Made by a program: the position numbers and the translations under genes
Shown here: positions 27,516 to 35,737 of the stretch, piece after piece
Layout of the letters: each line of letters starts with the position of its first letter
How positions within the stretch are numbered: the first letter of the stretch is position 1
NCBI GenBank assembly: GCA_030525685.1
Contig: JAUNEG010000011.1
Span: 1-64,000 of the forward strand
Length of the DNA stretch: 64,000 bases
Direction of reading: 5' to 3'
Origin: Atopobiaceae bacterium
GTDB lineage: Bacteria; Actinomycetota; Coriobacteriia; Coriobacteriales; Atopobiaceae
Notes under the pieces: generated by a model
What the model saw: only the letters and a program-made list of their open reading frames with translations
The model's database searches: none
What the model was told of the DNA's origin: nothing

Positions 27516-28604
27516 ATGTCCGGCGCCTCAGACCTCGCTGGCTTCGTCTCCACCATGGGCGGAGACCGCGCCCTGCGCGTCGAGGAGAGCCTTGGCGAGG
27601 GCTTCGTCAGGCTCCGCGTCGCTGAGGCAGAGCGCCGTCAGGCCAAACACGACGTACGGTGCGTCGAGGACGCGCTCATCGAGATGCTCCGCAACGCCCG
27701 TGACGCCGGCGCTCGACACATCTACGTCGCCACCTCCCGCGAGGGGGACCGTCGCACCACCTGCGTGCTCGACGACGGGTCCGGTATCCCCGAGGACATG
27801 CACGACCGCGTCTTCGAGGCCCGCGTCACCTCCAAGCTCGAGTCGGTCCACATGGACCGCTGGGGCGTCCACGGGCGCGGCATGGCGCTCTTCTCCATCC
27901 GCGAGAACGCCGTCTCGGCCGAGGTCATGTCCTCGGCCCCCGGCAAGGGGTCAGCCCTTCGCGTGGTCACCGACGCCACGGTCCTCCCGGAGCGCGCGGA
28001 CCAGTCGAGCTGGCCCGCGCTTGGCGTGGATGAGGACGGCAACGAGACGTGCGTGCGCGGGCCTCACAACATCGTGCGCACCTGCTGCGAGTTCGCGCTC
28101 GAGGAGCGCGGGACCTGCGAGGTCCACCTCGGCTCGCCGGCCGAGGTCGCCGCGACGGCCCGCGCCCGTGCGCGGCAGACCGTCGAGGGTGCGGACCTGC
28201 TTTTCCTGGACTCCCTCGAGGAGCTGCCCGTGGTGGAGCGCCTGCGCGCGGCCTCCGACGCCCGCGAGCTTCGCGAGCAGGCGATGGCGCTCGGCCTCGA
28301 GATGTCCGAGCGCACGGCCCACCGGATCGTCTCCGGCCAGATCGCGCCGCTCAGAAGCGTCCTCGCGCGACTGACGCGTTCCTCCGCGGGTCCCGGCGCC
28401 GCCTCGGCCCACGAGGTCGACCTCACTCGTGACCGACGCGGCCTCAGGCTCGCCCCCGCGGACGTCGACGAGTTCTCCCGCGTCATGGAGCGTGACTTCG
28501 GCCTTCTCGCGGACAGGTACTACCTCTCGCTCGCCGGCGAGCCGCGCGTCCGCGTCACGGGCAACCGCCTGACCGTGACCTTCGACCTCAGGCCCTCAGA
28601 CTAG
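27516..28604 (+). CDS. GHKL-fold ATP-binding protein of unknown role
   Basis: The 362-residue protein has the Bergerat ATP fold of gyrase, Hsp90, histidine kinase and MutL. The N box is in EDALIEMLRNARDAGA (residues 51-66), the G1 box is LDDGSGIPE near residue 89, and a G2 lid, GVHGRGMALF, is near residue 119. There is no phosphoacceptor histidine domain, no transmembrane segment and no MutL or Hsp90 C-terminus. The second half is helical and unrecognised. It is coupled to rny by a four-base gap and followed by spoVS, so a role tied to RNA decay or to SpoVS is a guess from context. I do not recognise a named family. Confidence 0.65.
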   Translation: MSGASDLAGFVSTMGGDRALRVEESLGEGFVRLRVAEAERRQAKHDVRCVEDALIEMLRNARDAGARHIYVATSREGDRRTTCVLDDGSGIPEDMHDRVFEARVTSKLESVHMDRWGVHGRGMALFSIRENAVSAEVMSSAPGKGSALRVVTDATVLPERADQSSWPALGVDEDGNETCVRGPHNIVRTCCEFALEERGTCEVHLGSPAEVAATARARARQTVEGADLLFLDSLEELPVVERLRAASDARELREQAMALGLEMSERTAHRIVSGQIAPLRSVLARLTRSSAGPGAASAHEVDLTRDRRGLRLAPADVDEFSRVMERDFGLLADRYYLSLAGEPRVRVTGNRLTVTFDLRPSD

Positions 28605-28638
28605 CTGCTCCGCACTTCTCAGCACGGCCGACAACCTC

Positions 28639-28644
28639 TAAAAT
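28639..28644 (+). promoter_or_regulatory. Candidate -10 box for spoVS
   Basis: TAAAAT lies 59 bases before the spoVS ATG in the 98-base gap after the ATPase gene. The -35 (TTCTCA) is poor. Confidence 0.35.
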
Positions 28645-28702
28645 CGAACGACAGACCAGCAACGAAGCACTAACGTCGTAGCAACGCAACGGGAGTTTTC
28701 AC

Positions 28703-29011
28703 ATGGACTATCTGAAGGTCTCGAGCAAGTCCTCGCCGGCGTCGGTCGCCGGCGCGATCGCCGGGCTCGTCAAGGACGGCATCCCCGTCAACATCCAGTG
28801 CATCGGCGCGGGCGCGGTCAACCAGGCCATAAAGGCGATCGCGATCGCGCGCGGCTTCCTCATCCCCACCGGCATCGACATCTCCTGCGCCCCGACCTTC
28901 TCCGACGTAGAGATCGGCGGCGAGAGCAGAACGGCCATCCGCATCGCCGTCTACGTGCACCGTATCACCGCCCCCGCCACCCCTGCGGGCGTCGAGGCGG
29001 TCGAGGCCTGA
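28703..29011 (+). CDS. spoVS: Stage V sporulation protein S (SpoVS) family
   Basis: The 102-residue Alba-fold-like protein matches SpoVS closely: LKVSSKSSPASVAGAIAG, IGAGAVNQAIKAIAIARG and GIDISCAPTFSDVEI. In Bacillus it affects septation and spore coat formation, but it occurs in many non-sporulating bacteria, where it probably binds nucleic acid. Nothing else in the window suggests sporulation. A GGGAG site precedes the ATG. The stop overlaps the miaB ATG (TGATG), so the two are translationally coupled. Confidence 0.92.
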   Translation: MDYLKVSSKSSPASVAGAIAGLVKDGIPVNIQCIGAGAVNQAIKAIAIARGFLIPTGIDISCAPTFSDVEIGGESRTAIRIAVYVHRITAPATPAGVEAVEA

Positions 29012-30378
29012 TGGAGCACCCCGTCGAGCTCGTCGGAAAGACGTACTACGTAAGGACCTTCGGCTGCCAGATGAACCTCCACGACTCCGAGCGCGTCGCC
29101 GGCGTGCTCGACGAGTGCGGGTGCGTCTGCGTGGACGACCCCGACCAGGCCGACATCGTCGTCTTCATGACGTGCTGCGTGCGCGAGAAGGCGGACCAGC
29201 ACCTCTACGGACAGGCCTCGGCCATGGTGAGCGCCCCGGTGCCTCCCTCGGGACGCCGCGTCGTCGCCATCGGCGGCTGCATCGCCCAGCGGGACGGCGA
29301 GAAGATCCGCGAGCATGTCGCCTGCGCCGACGTCGTGTTCGGCACGAGCGCCCTTGCGAGCCTTCCGACGCTGCTCGCGGACGCGTTCGTCGGCGACGGT
29401 TCGCGCGTGGCCGTCGACACGGTCGAGGAGGACCGCCCCTTCTCGACCGACCTTCCCAGCCATCGCGCCCAGCGCTTCCACGCGTGGGTGCCCATCATGA
29501 CGGGCTGCAACAACTTCTGCACCTACTGCATCGTTCCCCACGTCCGCGGGCGCGAGAAGAGCCGCACCATGGAGGGTATCGTCGCCGAGGTGGAGCAGCT
29601 CGTCTCAGACGGCGCGCGCGAGGTCACGCTGCTCGGCCAGAACGTCAACTCCTACGGGCGCAACATCTACGGCGAGCCGAGGTTCGCCGAGCTCCTGCGT
29701 CGCGTCGCCGCAACCGGCATCGAGCGCATCCGCTTCACCTCCTCCAACCCCAAGGACCTCGACGACGAGGTCATCCGCGCCATGGCGGAGACCCCTGCGG
29801 TGATGCCGCACCTGCACCTCGCCGTCCAGAGCGGCTCTACGCGCGTGCTCAGGGCCATGAACCGTCGCTACACGCGCGAGGGGTACCTCGAGCTCGTCGG
29901 TCGCCTGCGCGCCGCCATGCCCGACCTCGCCCTCTCCACCGACATCATCGTCGGCTTCCCGGGCGAGACCGAGCAGGACTTCGAGGACACCCTCTCGCTC
30001 GTCCGCGAGGCCGGCTTCTCCTCCGCCTTCACCTTCATCTACTCCCCGCGTCCCGGCACGCCCGCCGCCGAGATGCCGGACGACACGCCCCGCGAGGTGA
30101 TCCAGGAGCGCTTCGACCGGCTTGCGGAGCTCGTCGCCCAGCAGGCGCACGACGCCAACCAGTCGGACCTCCACCAGCTCGTGAGCGTGCTCGTCGAGGG
30201 CAGCTCCAAGAAGGACGGCGGCGTTCTCGTCGGGCACAGCGAGAAGAACCGCACGGTGCACTTCTCGCTTCCCGAGGGACATGCGGCCGAGGGCCTGGTC
30301 GGTCGCATCGTCGACGTCCGCGTCGAGGAGGCAAGGACCTGGTACCTCCGCGGCAGCGTGGAGGGCGGACCTCGGTGA
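29011..30378 (+). CDS. miaB: tRNA-2-methylthio-N6-dimethylallyladenosine synthase MiaB
   Basis: This 455-residue radical SAM methylthiotransferase adds the methylthio group to i6A37 of tRNA. FGCQMN near residue 18, MTCCVR and GGCIAQRDG carry the auxiliary-cluster cysteines; the radical SAM motif is CNNFCTYC near residue 167, followed by VPHVRGREKSR. A TRAM domain ends the protein. FGCQMNLHDSER distinguishes MiaB from MtaB and RimO. miaA, which makes its substrate, starts at a GTG overlapping the miaB stop. Confidence 0.95.
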   Translation: MEHPVELVGKTYYVRTFGCQMNLHDSERVAGVLDECGCVCVDDPDQADIVVFMTCCVREKADQHLYGQASAMVSAPVPPSGRRVVAIGGCIAQRDGEKIREHVACADVVFGTSALASLPTLLADAFVGDGSRVAVDTVEEDRPFSTDLPSHRAQRFHAWVPIMTGCNNFCTYCIVPHVRGREKSRTMEGIVAEVEQLVSDGAREVTLLGQNVNSYGRNIYGEPRFAELLRRVAATGIERIRFTSSNPKDLDDEVIRAMAETPAVMPHLHLAVQSGSTRVLRAMNRRYTREGYLELVGRLRAAMPDLALSTDIIVGFPGETEQDFEDTLSLVREAGFSSAFTFIYSPRPGTPAAEMPDDTPREVIQERFDRLAELVAQQAHDANQSDLHQLVSVLVEGSSKKDGGVLVGHSEKNRTVHFSLPEGHAAEGLVGRIVDVRVEEARTWYLRGSVEGGPR

Positions 30379-31307
30379 GAGGGCTTCCCGTCGTCTGCGT
30401 CGTGGGCCCCACGGCGTCCGGCAAGAGCGCGCTCGCCGAGCTCGTCGCGACGCGCCTGGGGAGCTCCGTCGTCTCCGTCGACGCAATGCAGGTGTATCGG
30501 GGCATGGACGTCGGCACCGCCAAGACGCCCGTTGCGGAGCGCCGCTGCCCGCTCCTGATGGTCGACGTCGTCGACCCCGACGAGGACTACTCCGTCCAAC
30601 GCTTCCAGACCGACGCCCGTGCCTGCGTCGACGCGCTCCTCGCCGAGGGTCACACGCCCGTGCTCTGCGGCGGCACGGGACTCTATCTCAATGCCGTTAT
30701 CGACGAGATGACGTTCCCCGTCGGCGAGAAGGACGGCGGCGTCCGCGAGCGCTATGAGCGCATCGCCGCTGAGCGGGGCGCCGACGCCCTGCATGCGCTT
30801 CTCGCCGAGCGCGACCCCGAGAGCGCCGCGCTCATCCACCCCAACAACGTCAGGCGCGTCGTGCGCGCGCTCGAGATGTCCGACGAGGGCGTCTCCTATG
30901 CCCGCCACCACGAGGGCCTCCATGAGCGCGCGGCCCACTACCCGGCCCGCATATGGGGCCTCTCGTGGCCACGAGAGGACCTCTACGCTCGCATCGACGC
31001 CCGCGTGGACCAGATGGTCGAGGCCGGCCTCGTGGAGGAGGTCCGTGCCCTCGCCGGTCGGGGCCTTGGCTCGGACGTCACCGCAGGACAGGCGATCGGC
31101 TACAAGGAGATCCTTGAGGCGCTCTCCGGGCGCGTCGAGCTCAGGGAGGCCGTCGAGCTCGTCAAGCGCCGAACGCGCCGCTATGCCAAGCGCCAGCTCT
31201 CGTGGTTCCGCCACGACGGGCGCGTCAGGTGGCTCGAGATGGGCGAGCTGGGTCTCGAGGAGGCCTGCGAGCGCATCGTCTCCGACCTCGCGCGAGGGGA
31301 GGGCTAG
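30375..31307 (+). CDS. miaA: tRNA dimethylallyltransferase MiaA
   Basis: The 310-residue enzyme transfers the dimethylallyl group to A37 of tRNAs reading UNN codons; MiaB then methylthiolates it. GPTASGKSALA at residue 11 is the P-loop, SVDAMQVYRGMDVGTAK the substrate-binding stretch, and GGTGLYLNAV and AIGYKEI are conserved. Translation starts at GTG overlapping the miaB stop (GTGA), so the two pathway enzymes are coupled. hflX follows immediately, as in many genomes where miaA, hfq and hflX are linked; no hfq is present. Confidence 0.95.
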   Translation: MRGLPVVCVVGPTASGKSALAELVATRLGSSVVSVDAMQVYRGMDVGTAKTPVAERRCPLLMVDVVDPDEDYSVQRFQTDARACVDALLAEGHTPVLCGGTGLYLNAVIDEMTFPVGEKDGGVRERYERIAAERGADALHALLAERDPESAALIHPNNVRRVVRALEMSDEGVSYARHHEGLHERAAHYPARIWGLSWPREDLYARIDARVDQMVEAGLVEEVRALAGRGLGSDVTAGQAIGYKEILEALSGRVELREAVELVKRRTRRYAKRQLSWFRHDGRVRWLEMGELGLEEACERIVSDLARGEG

Positions 31308-32606
31308 ATGGCGCGCTTCGAGCCGTTCTCTACCGCACCGGTCCCCGAGCGGGCCATCCTCGTCGGCGTCGACCTCGGTCGCTCCGACTGGAGCTGCGAG
31401 GAGTCCCTCGCGGAGCTCGCCCGTCTCGCCGAGACCGACGGGGCCGAGGTCGTCCTCACCATGACGCAGCGCCTCGACGCTCCCGTACCCAAGACCTTCA
31501 TCGGGAAGGGCAAGGTCGAGGAGCTCTGCTCCTACGTGCGAAGCCTCAACGCCGACGTCGTGATCTTCGACGACGAGCTCACGCCCTCCCAGCAGGCGAA
31601 CCTCGAGCGGGCGGTGGGGGAGCCCGTCAAGATAATCGATCGCACCGCCCTCATCCTCGACATCTTCGGCGTGCACGCCAAGACGCGCGAGGGGCGCCTT
31701 CAGGTGCAGCTCGCGCAGCTCCAGTACGTGCTGCCGCGCCTGCGAGGCATGTGGAGCCATCTCGTCGGCGAGCAGACGCGCGGCGGCATCGGAAGCCGCT
31801 TTGGCCAGGGCGAGAGCCAGCTCGAGGTCGACCGTCGCCTCGTCCGCGCTCGCATCTCCACGCTTCGACGCGAGCTCGAGCGCCTCGAGAGGCGCCGTGG
31901 CGTCCAGAGCAAGGCGCGCTGGGACTCCGGCGTCTACCGCGTGGCGCTCGTCGGCTACACCAACGCGGGAAAGTCCACGCTGCTCAACCGTCTCACCGGG
32001 GCTGGCGTCTACGTGCGAGACGAGCTCTTCGCGACGCTCGACCCGACGACGCGCGCCCTCGACCTCGAGGAGGGCCGCAAGATCACCGTCACGGACACCG
32101 TCGGCTTCATCCAGAATCTGCCGACGATGCTCGTGGAATCGTTCAAGTCGACCCTAGCCGAGGTCCGGGCCGCGGATCTCGTGCTGCTCGTGGTCGACGC
32201 CGCGGACCCGCATCGCGAGCTCGAGATCTCGGCGGTCCGCTCCGTTCTCGAGGAGATCGGCGCCGACCGCATCCGCTGCGTCGAGGTCATGAACAAGTGC
32301 GACCTGCTCGACGCCGACGAACTGCGCGACGTCCGCGTCGCCCATCCCGACGCGCAGTTCCTCTCCGCGCTCTCGGGAGAGGGCGTCCGTGGCCTGCTCT
32401 ACCGGATCGCTCAGGAGGCGAGCGCCGACAGCGTCTCGTTGACGGTGCTGGTCCCCTACGACAAGGGACTGCTGCTCAAGATGGTCCACGAGCGCTGTCA
32501 GGTCATTCGAGAGAGCTACGTGCAGGAGGGTCTCCTCGCCACCGTCCGCGCCGACGCCCGTATGGCGGCCTCGCTCGCCCCGTACTCCGTCGAGGGGGAG
32601 GGCTAG
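31308..32606 (+). CDS. hflX: GTPase HflX
   Basis: This 432-residue ribosome-binding GTPase splits stalled 70S ribosomes under stress. The HflX-specific N-terminal domain has GKGKVEELC and FDDELTPSQQANLE, then RGMWSHLVGEQTRGGIG..GQGESQLE in the linker. The G domain carries GYTNAGKSTL near residue 210, DTVGFIQNLP (G3) and NKCD (G4). The ATG directly abuts the miaA stop. The gene's TAG overlaps, tail to tail, the stop of the DUF1624 gene on the other strand through a shared CTAG. Confidence 0.95.
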   Translation: MARFEPFSTAPVPERAILVGVDLGRSDWSCEESLAELARLAETDGAEVVLTMTQRLDAPVPKTFIGKGKVEELCSYVRSLNADVVIFDDELTPSQQANLERAVGEPVKIIDRTALILDIFGVHAKTREGRLQVQLAQLQYVLPRLRGMWSHLVGEQTRGGIGSRFGQGESQLEVDRRLVRARISTLRRELERLERRRGVQSKARWDSGVYRVALVGYTNAGKSTLLNRLTGAGVYVRDELFATLDPTTRALDLEEGRKITVTDTVGFIQNLPTMLVESFKSTLAEVRAADLVLLVVDAADPHRELEISAVRSVLEEIGADRIRCVEVMNKCDLLDADELRDVRVAHPDAQFLSALSGEGVRGLLYRIAQEASADSVSLTVLVPYDKGLLLKMVHERCQVIRESYVQEGLLATVRADARMAASLAPYSVEGEG

Positions 32607-33385
32607 CCCACGAGGGAGCAGAGGGCGAGAAGGACGGGCTGGTGGATCACGTAGACGGCCAGCGCGTGGCGCCCGACGAAGTTCAGGGGCGCGACGTTGG
32701 CCAGCCTTGCCCATTCCGGATAGCCGCGCCTTGACCACCAGGCGCCCATCGATGCTCCGCAGAGATACAGGGCGAGGTAGGGGAGCAGGGGATAGTAGTC
32801 TCCCGAGGCAAAGGCGGCGTCGGGCAGGCCAAGCCATGACAGCCAGGGCGTCGCGTACAGCTCCCCGGGCAGCTCGAGGGAGAGGGCCCCGAAGCCCACG
32901 ACCCCGTCCGAGAGCCCCTGAAGCGCCAGGAACGCCACGAGAAGGACGAGGGCGGCGAGAGGTCCCCGGGGCAGCAGCCCAACACGGCCGAGCGCCCATG
33001 CGACGAGCGTGCAGGATGCCATGCAGTAGATGATGCCGAAGGATATCGGCGTGTCCACGGAGGCGATGGAGGTGACGACCCATATGGCGAGCGCGACCAG
33101 TCCGTACTGGGCGGCGCGGCGCAGGTTGCTGCGCGACAGGGGGCACATGCAGCCCGCGACGAAGAGAAACGTCCAGGAGATGCTGCAGCGCCAGACGTCC
33201 TGCAGGGGAGGGGCGAACCAGTCCATGGGGCTCTCGAACCGCGCTATGAATCGGAGGTCGTAGCAGAGGTGGAACAGGACCATGGATATGACGGAGATGC
33301 CCCGCACAAGGTCGAACACGCCGATGCGCCCGCCGCTGGTGGCGACGGGCGCATCGTCAGACGAGCCGTGGGTCACAGCCGTCAT
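32603..33385 (-). CDS. DUF1624 membrane protein (acyltransferase-like)
   Basis: The 260-residue protein is strongly hydrophobic, with about seven to eight membrane helices. It opens with the DUF1624 signature RIGVFDLVRGISVISMVLFH, in which the conserved Asp and Arg precede the first helix. DUF1624 is related to heparan-alpha-glucosaminide N-acetyltransferases and acts on surface sugars where studied; substrate here is unknown. Its ATG overlaps the lexA stop (ATGA), so it is cotranscribed and coupled to lexA and should be SOS-inducible, which is unusual. Its own stop overlaps that of hflX. Confidence 0.75.
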   Translation of the reverse strand: MTAVTHGSSDDAPVATSGGRIGVFDLVRGISVISMVLFHLCYDLRFIARFESPMDWFAPPLQDVWRCSISWTFLFVAGCMCPLSRSNLRRAAQYGLVALAIWVVTSIASVDTPISFGIIYCMASCTLVAWALGRVGLLPRGPLAALVLLVAFLALQGLSDGVVGFGALSLELPGELYATPWLSWLGLPDAAFASGDYYPLLPYLALYLCGASMGAWWSRRGYPEWARLANVAPLNFVGRHALAVYVIHQPVLLALCSLVG

Positions 33386-34029
33386 GAGACGGAACGGATG
33401 AGGGCGGTGACGCGCCCGAGGATGACGGGATCCTCCACGTAGATCGGGGCCATGGTGTCGTTCTCGGGCTGGAGGCGCACGCGGTCCTTCTCGCGATAGA
33501 AGGTCTTGACCGTGGCGGAGTCGTCAATGAGGGCGACGACGATCTCTCCGTCATGCGCGTCCTGCTGCTCCTTGACGACGATGTAGTCACCGTCGAATAT
33601 GCCTGCGTTGATCATGGACTCGCCCCTCACGCGCAGGATGAAGGAGCTTGCGTCGCCCACGATCGAGGTGGGCAGGGCAAGCGTCTCCTCGACGTTCTGC
33701 TCCGCGAGGATGGGGACGCCGGCGGCCACGCGGCCGACGAGGGGGAGGCGAATGACGTTGTCGTTGAGGCCCTGGGTGACACGTGCGAGGCCGCCTGCGG
33801 GCTCCTCCTGCTTGTCCATGACCTCGATCGTGCGCGGCTTCTTGGAGTCGCGCTTGATGAGCCCCTGCTCCTCGAGAACCTTGAGGTGCATGTGGACGGT
33901 GGAGGGGGAGGCGAGGCCCACGGCGGAGCCGATCTCCCTCACCGAGGGCGGGTAGCCATGCTCGTCCGAATAGGAGCGGATGAATTCATAGATGGCCAGC
34001 TGCCGCTTACCGAGCTTTCCCTTTGCCAT
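33382..34029 (-). CDS. lexA: SOS repressor LexA
   Basis: The 215-residue repressor has an N-terminal winged helix (KRQLAIYEFIRSY, SVREIGSAVGLASPSTVHMHL). Its autoprotease domain has the Ala103-Gly104 cleavage site in VAAGVP, catalytic Ser138 in RGESM and Lys175 in TVKTF. RecA filaments stimulate self-cleavage and so derepress SOS genes. The start at 34029 follows GGGAGGTACCC; an upstream in-frame ATG lacks a site. The promoter region is shared with the divergent LysM gene and has three LexA-type boxes, implying autoregulation. Confidence 0.97.
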   Translation of the reverse strand: MAKGKLGKRQLAIYEFIRSYSDEHGYPPSVREIGSAVGLASPSTVHMHLKVLEEQGLIKRDSKKPRTIEVMDKQEEPAGGLARVTQGLNDNVIRLPLVGRVAAGVPILAEQNVEETLALPTSIVGDASSFILRVRGESMINAGIFDGDYIVVKEQQDAHDGEIVVALIDDSATVKTFYREKDRVRLQPENDTMAPIYVEDPVILGRVTALIRSVS

Positions 34030-34081
34030 GGGTACCTCCCTTGTCCTTGGTCCCATACTACGACACCCGGCACCCGGGCGC

Positions 34082-34156
34082 AAACATTTGTTCTAAATAT
34101 CTCTTGACACGAACATCTGTACTCACATAATAGGGTACAGATGTTCTGGTTTGCAA
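34082..34156. promoter_or_regulatory. Divergent lexA / LysM-gene control region with three LexA boxes
   Basis: The rightward promoter is TTGACA at 34104-34109 and CATAAT at 34126-34131 (16 bases). The leftward lexA promoter reads TTGCAA (34151-34156) and TATTAT (34127-34132) with 18 bases, so both -10 boxes coincide. LexA-like sites are AAACATTTGTTC at 34082-34093, GAACATCTGTAC at 34111-34122 and GTACAGATGTTC at 34135-34146. The last two are exact inverted copies flanking the shared -10, each with one deviation from GAAC-N4-GTTC. Confidence 0.8.
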
Positions 34157-34220
34157 GGGGCAATTGTTGTCCGCCTCGGTCGGTATAACTGACCCAGACC
34201 AGAAGAGAAAGGGGACAGAG

Positions 34221-34661
34221 ATGACCACAAGCACCATGATCGCCGCGCAGGCCTACGACGGCAACGCCGCCCTCGAGACCCGCACGTACCCCCATCTCGT
34301 CCTCATCGAGGGCGGGCTCTCACGTGAGGCCGCCCACCGATCCGAGCGCCCCGTGCGTCTGAGCCTCAGCCAGCGCGTCTGCGCCGCCCTCTGCTGCACG
34401 CTCGTCATCGCCTCGCTGTGCATTGCAAGCCTCGTCACGGACGCCCTCGGCGCGGCCGCTCGCACCCAGGCCCTCGACCAGCTCCCCGAGCGCACAGTCG
34501 TCGTAGACGACGGAGACACGCTCTGGGGAATCGCCGAGTCGCTCGGCGTGGACGGGGTCCCCACGCGCGACATCGTCACCTGGATCACCGAGAGGAACGG
34601 TACCGACGCCGCCCTCGTCGCCGGTCAGACCCTCGTGGTCCCCTCGACCGTCCTGGGATAG
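34221..34661 (+). CDS. LysM membrane protein, probable SOS division inhibitor (YneA/DivS/ChiZ-like)
   Basis: This 146-residue protein has a cytoplasmic N-terminus of about 50 residues, one membrane helix (about 51-73) and an external LysM domain (about 92-141: VDDGDTLWGIAESLGV and AGQTLVVP) that binds peptidoglycan. Small LysM membrane proteins divergent from lexA are the SOS division inhibitors YneA in Bacillus, DivS in Corynebacterium and ChiZ in Mycobacterium, which also precede nrdR in the actinomycetes. Function is inferred from architecture, position and LexA boxes; overall sequence similarity to those proteins is low. GAAAGGGG precedes the ATG. Confidence 0.75.
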   Translation: MTTSTMIAAQAYDGNAALETRTYPHLVLIEGGLSREAAHRSERPVRLSLSQRVCAALCCTLVIASLCIASLVTDALGAAARTQALDQLPERTVVVDDGDTLWGIAESLGVDGVPTRDIVTWITERNGTDAALVAGQTLVVPSTVLG

Positions 34662-34777
34662 TCTCGAGCCGCCTCGTACGGGGCGCGGTCTTTCCAAATG
34701 GTTACCAACACGGTTGCCGAAGGCAAGTTTGTGCGTTTTGTGATACCTTGTCCTCTGCGAATTGCGGAGGAGGTTCG

Positions 34778-35227
34778 ATGCGCTGTCCCAGATGCGGCTG
34801 CGAGGAGTCCAAGGTCGTTGACTCTCGTCCCTCGGAGAACAACGATGCGATACGTCGTCGCCGCGAGTGCGCGGGATGCGGCTTCCGCTTCACGACGTAC
34901 GAGCGCTGCGAGGAGATGCCGATCGTCGTCGTCAAGCGAGACGGACACAAGGAGCCGTTCGACCGGCAGAAGCTCCTGAGGGGCCTTCTCACGGCCACGG
35001 TGAAGCGTGACATCCCCATTTCCACGCTCACGGGCCTCATCGACGACGTAGAGGCGAGCTTGCGCGACGGCGGGACCCTCGAGGTGTCCTCCGTCGACGT
35101 CGGCAGCATGGTGCTCAAGCGCCTCATCTCCATCGACAAGGTCGCCTACGTCAGGTTCGCCTCCGTGTACCGCGACTTCAAGGACGTCGACGAGTTCAGC
35201 GAGGAGCTGAGGAGTCTCAATGACTGA
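34778..35227 (+). CDS. nrdR: Transcriptional repressor NrdR
   Basis: The 149-residue protein senses ATP and dATP through an ATP-cone domain and represses ribonucleotide reductase genes. The N-terminal zinc ribbon is complete ([11 protein letters not shown] and [13 protein letters not shown], four cysteines) and the ATP cone follows from about residue 49 ([17 protein letters not shown]). GGAGGAGG precedes the ATG. The gene overlaps dut by eight bases, joining dNTP regulation with dUTP removal. No ribonucleotide reductase gene lies in the window. Confidence 0.96.
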   Translation: MRCPRCGCEESKVVDSRPSENNDAIRRRRECAGCGFRFTTYERCEEMPIVVVKRDGHKEPFDRQKLLRGLLTATVKRDIPISTLTGLIDDVEASLRDGGTLEVSSVDVGSMVLKRLISIDKVAYVRFASVYRDFKDVDEFSEELRSLND

Positions 35228-35666
35228 CGACCGCATAGAGCTGCCCATCAAGCGCCTCGACCCCTCCGTCGAGCTTCCCTCCTACGCCTACGAGGGCGAC
35301 GCTGGTCTCGACCTGAGGGCGAACGAGGACGTCACCCTCGCGCCCCACGAGCGCCGGCTGATCTCAACCGGGCTCGCGGTCGCCATTCCTGAGGGCTATG
35401 CCGGCTTCGTGCAGCCCAGGAGCGGGCTCGCCCTCAAGCGCGGCCTCTCCATGGCCAACACGCCCGGCCTCATCGACTCGCACTACCGCGGTGAGCTCAA
35501 GGTCTGCGCCGTCAACCTCGATGACGCCCAGCCGATCCACATCGAGCGAGGCGAGCGCATCGCCCAGCTCGTCATCCAGAAGGTCCCCGTGATCGAGCTC
35601 GTCGAGGTCGACGAGCTCGATGAGACCGACCGCGGTGCCGGCGGCTTCGGCTCGAGTGGCGTCTAG
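35220..35666 (+). CDS. dut: Deoxyuridine 5'-triphosphate nucleotidohydrolase (dUTPase)
   Basis: This 148-residue trimeric dUTPase removes dUTP and supplies dUMP. All five motifs are visible: [39 protein letters not shown], and the C-terminal Arg/Gly arm [10 protein letters not shown] that closes over the substrate. The ATG lies inside the end of nrdR, behind GAGGAGTC. Its function complements the dCMP deaminase at 3.6 kb in producing dUMP for thymidylate synthesis. Confidence 0.96.
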   Translation: MTDDRIELPIKRLDPSVELPSYAYEGDAGLDLRANEDVTLAPHERRLISTGLAVAIPEGYAGFVQPRSGLALKRGLSMANTPGLIDSHYRGELKVCAVNLDDAQPIHIERGERIAQLVIQKVPVIELVEVDELDETDRGAGGFGSSGV

Positions 35667-35737
35667 CTCTGATCTTGTCGCCGCTCTCGGCGTCTGAGAT
35701 ACGTTCTGCACGTACGGTAAGAAAGGGATGGCTCTTA

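Noticed and set aside
28703-29011. SpoVS as a sign of sporulation.
   Set aside because: SpoVS homologues occur in many non-sporulating bacteria, and no other sporulation gene is present here.
34164-34220. Upstream extension of the LysM gene to 34164.
   Set aside because: No Shine-Dalgarno precedes that start, while GAAAGGGG lies at the right distance before ATG 34221.
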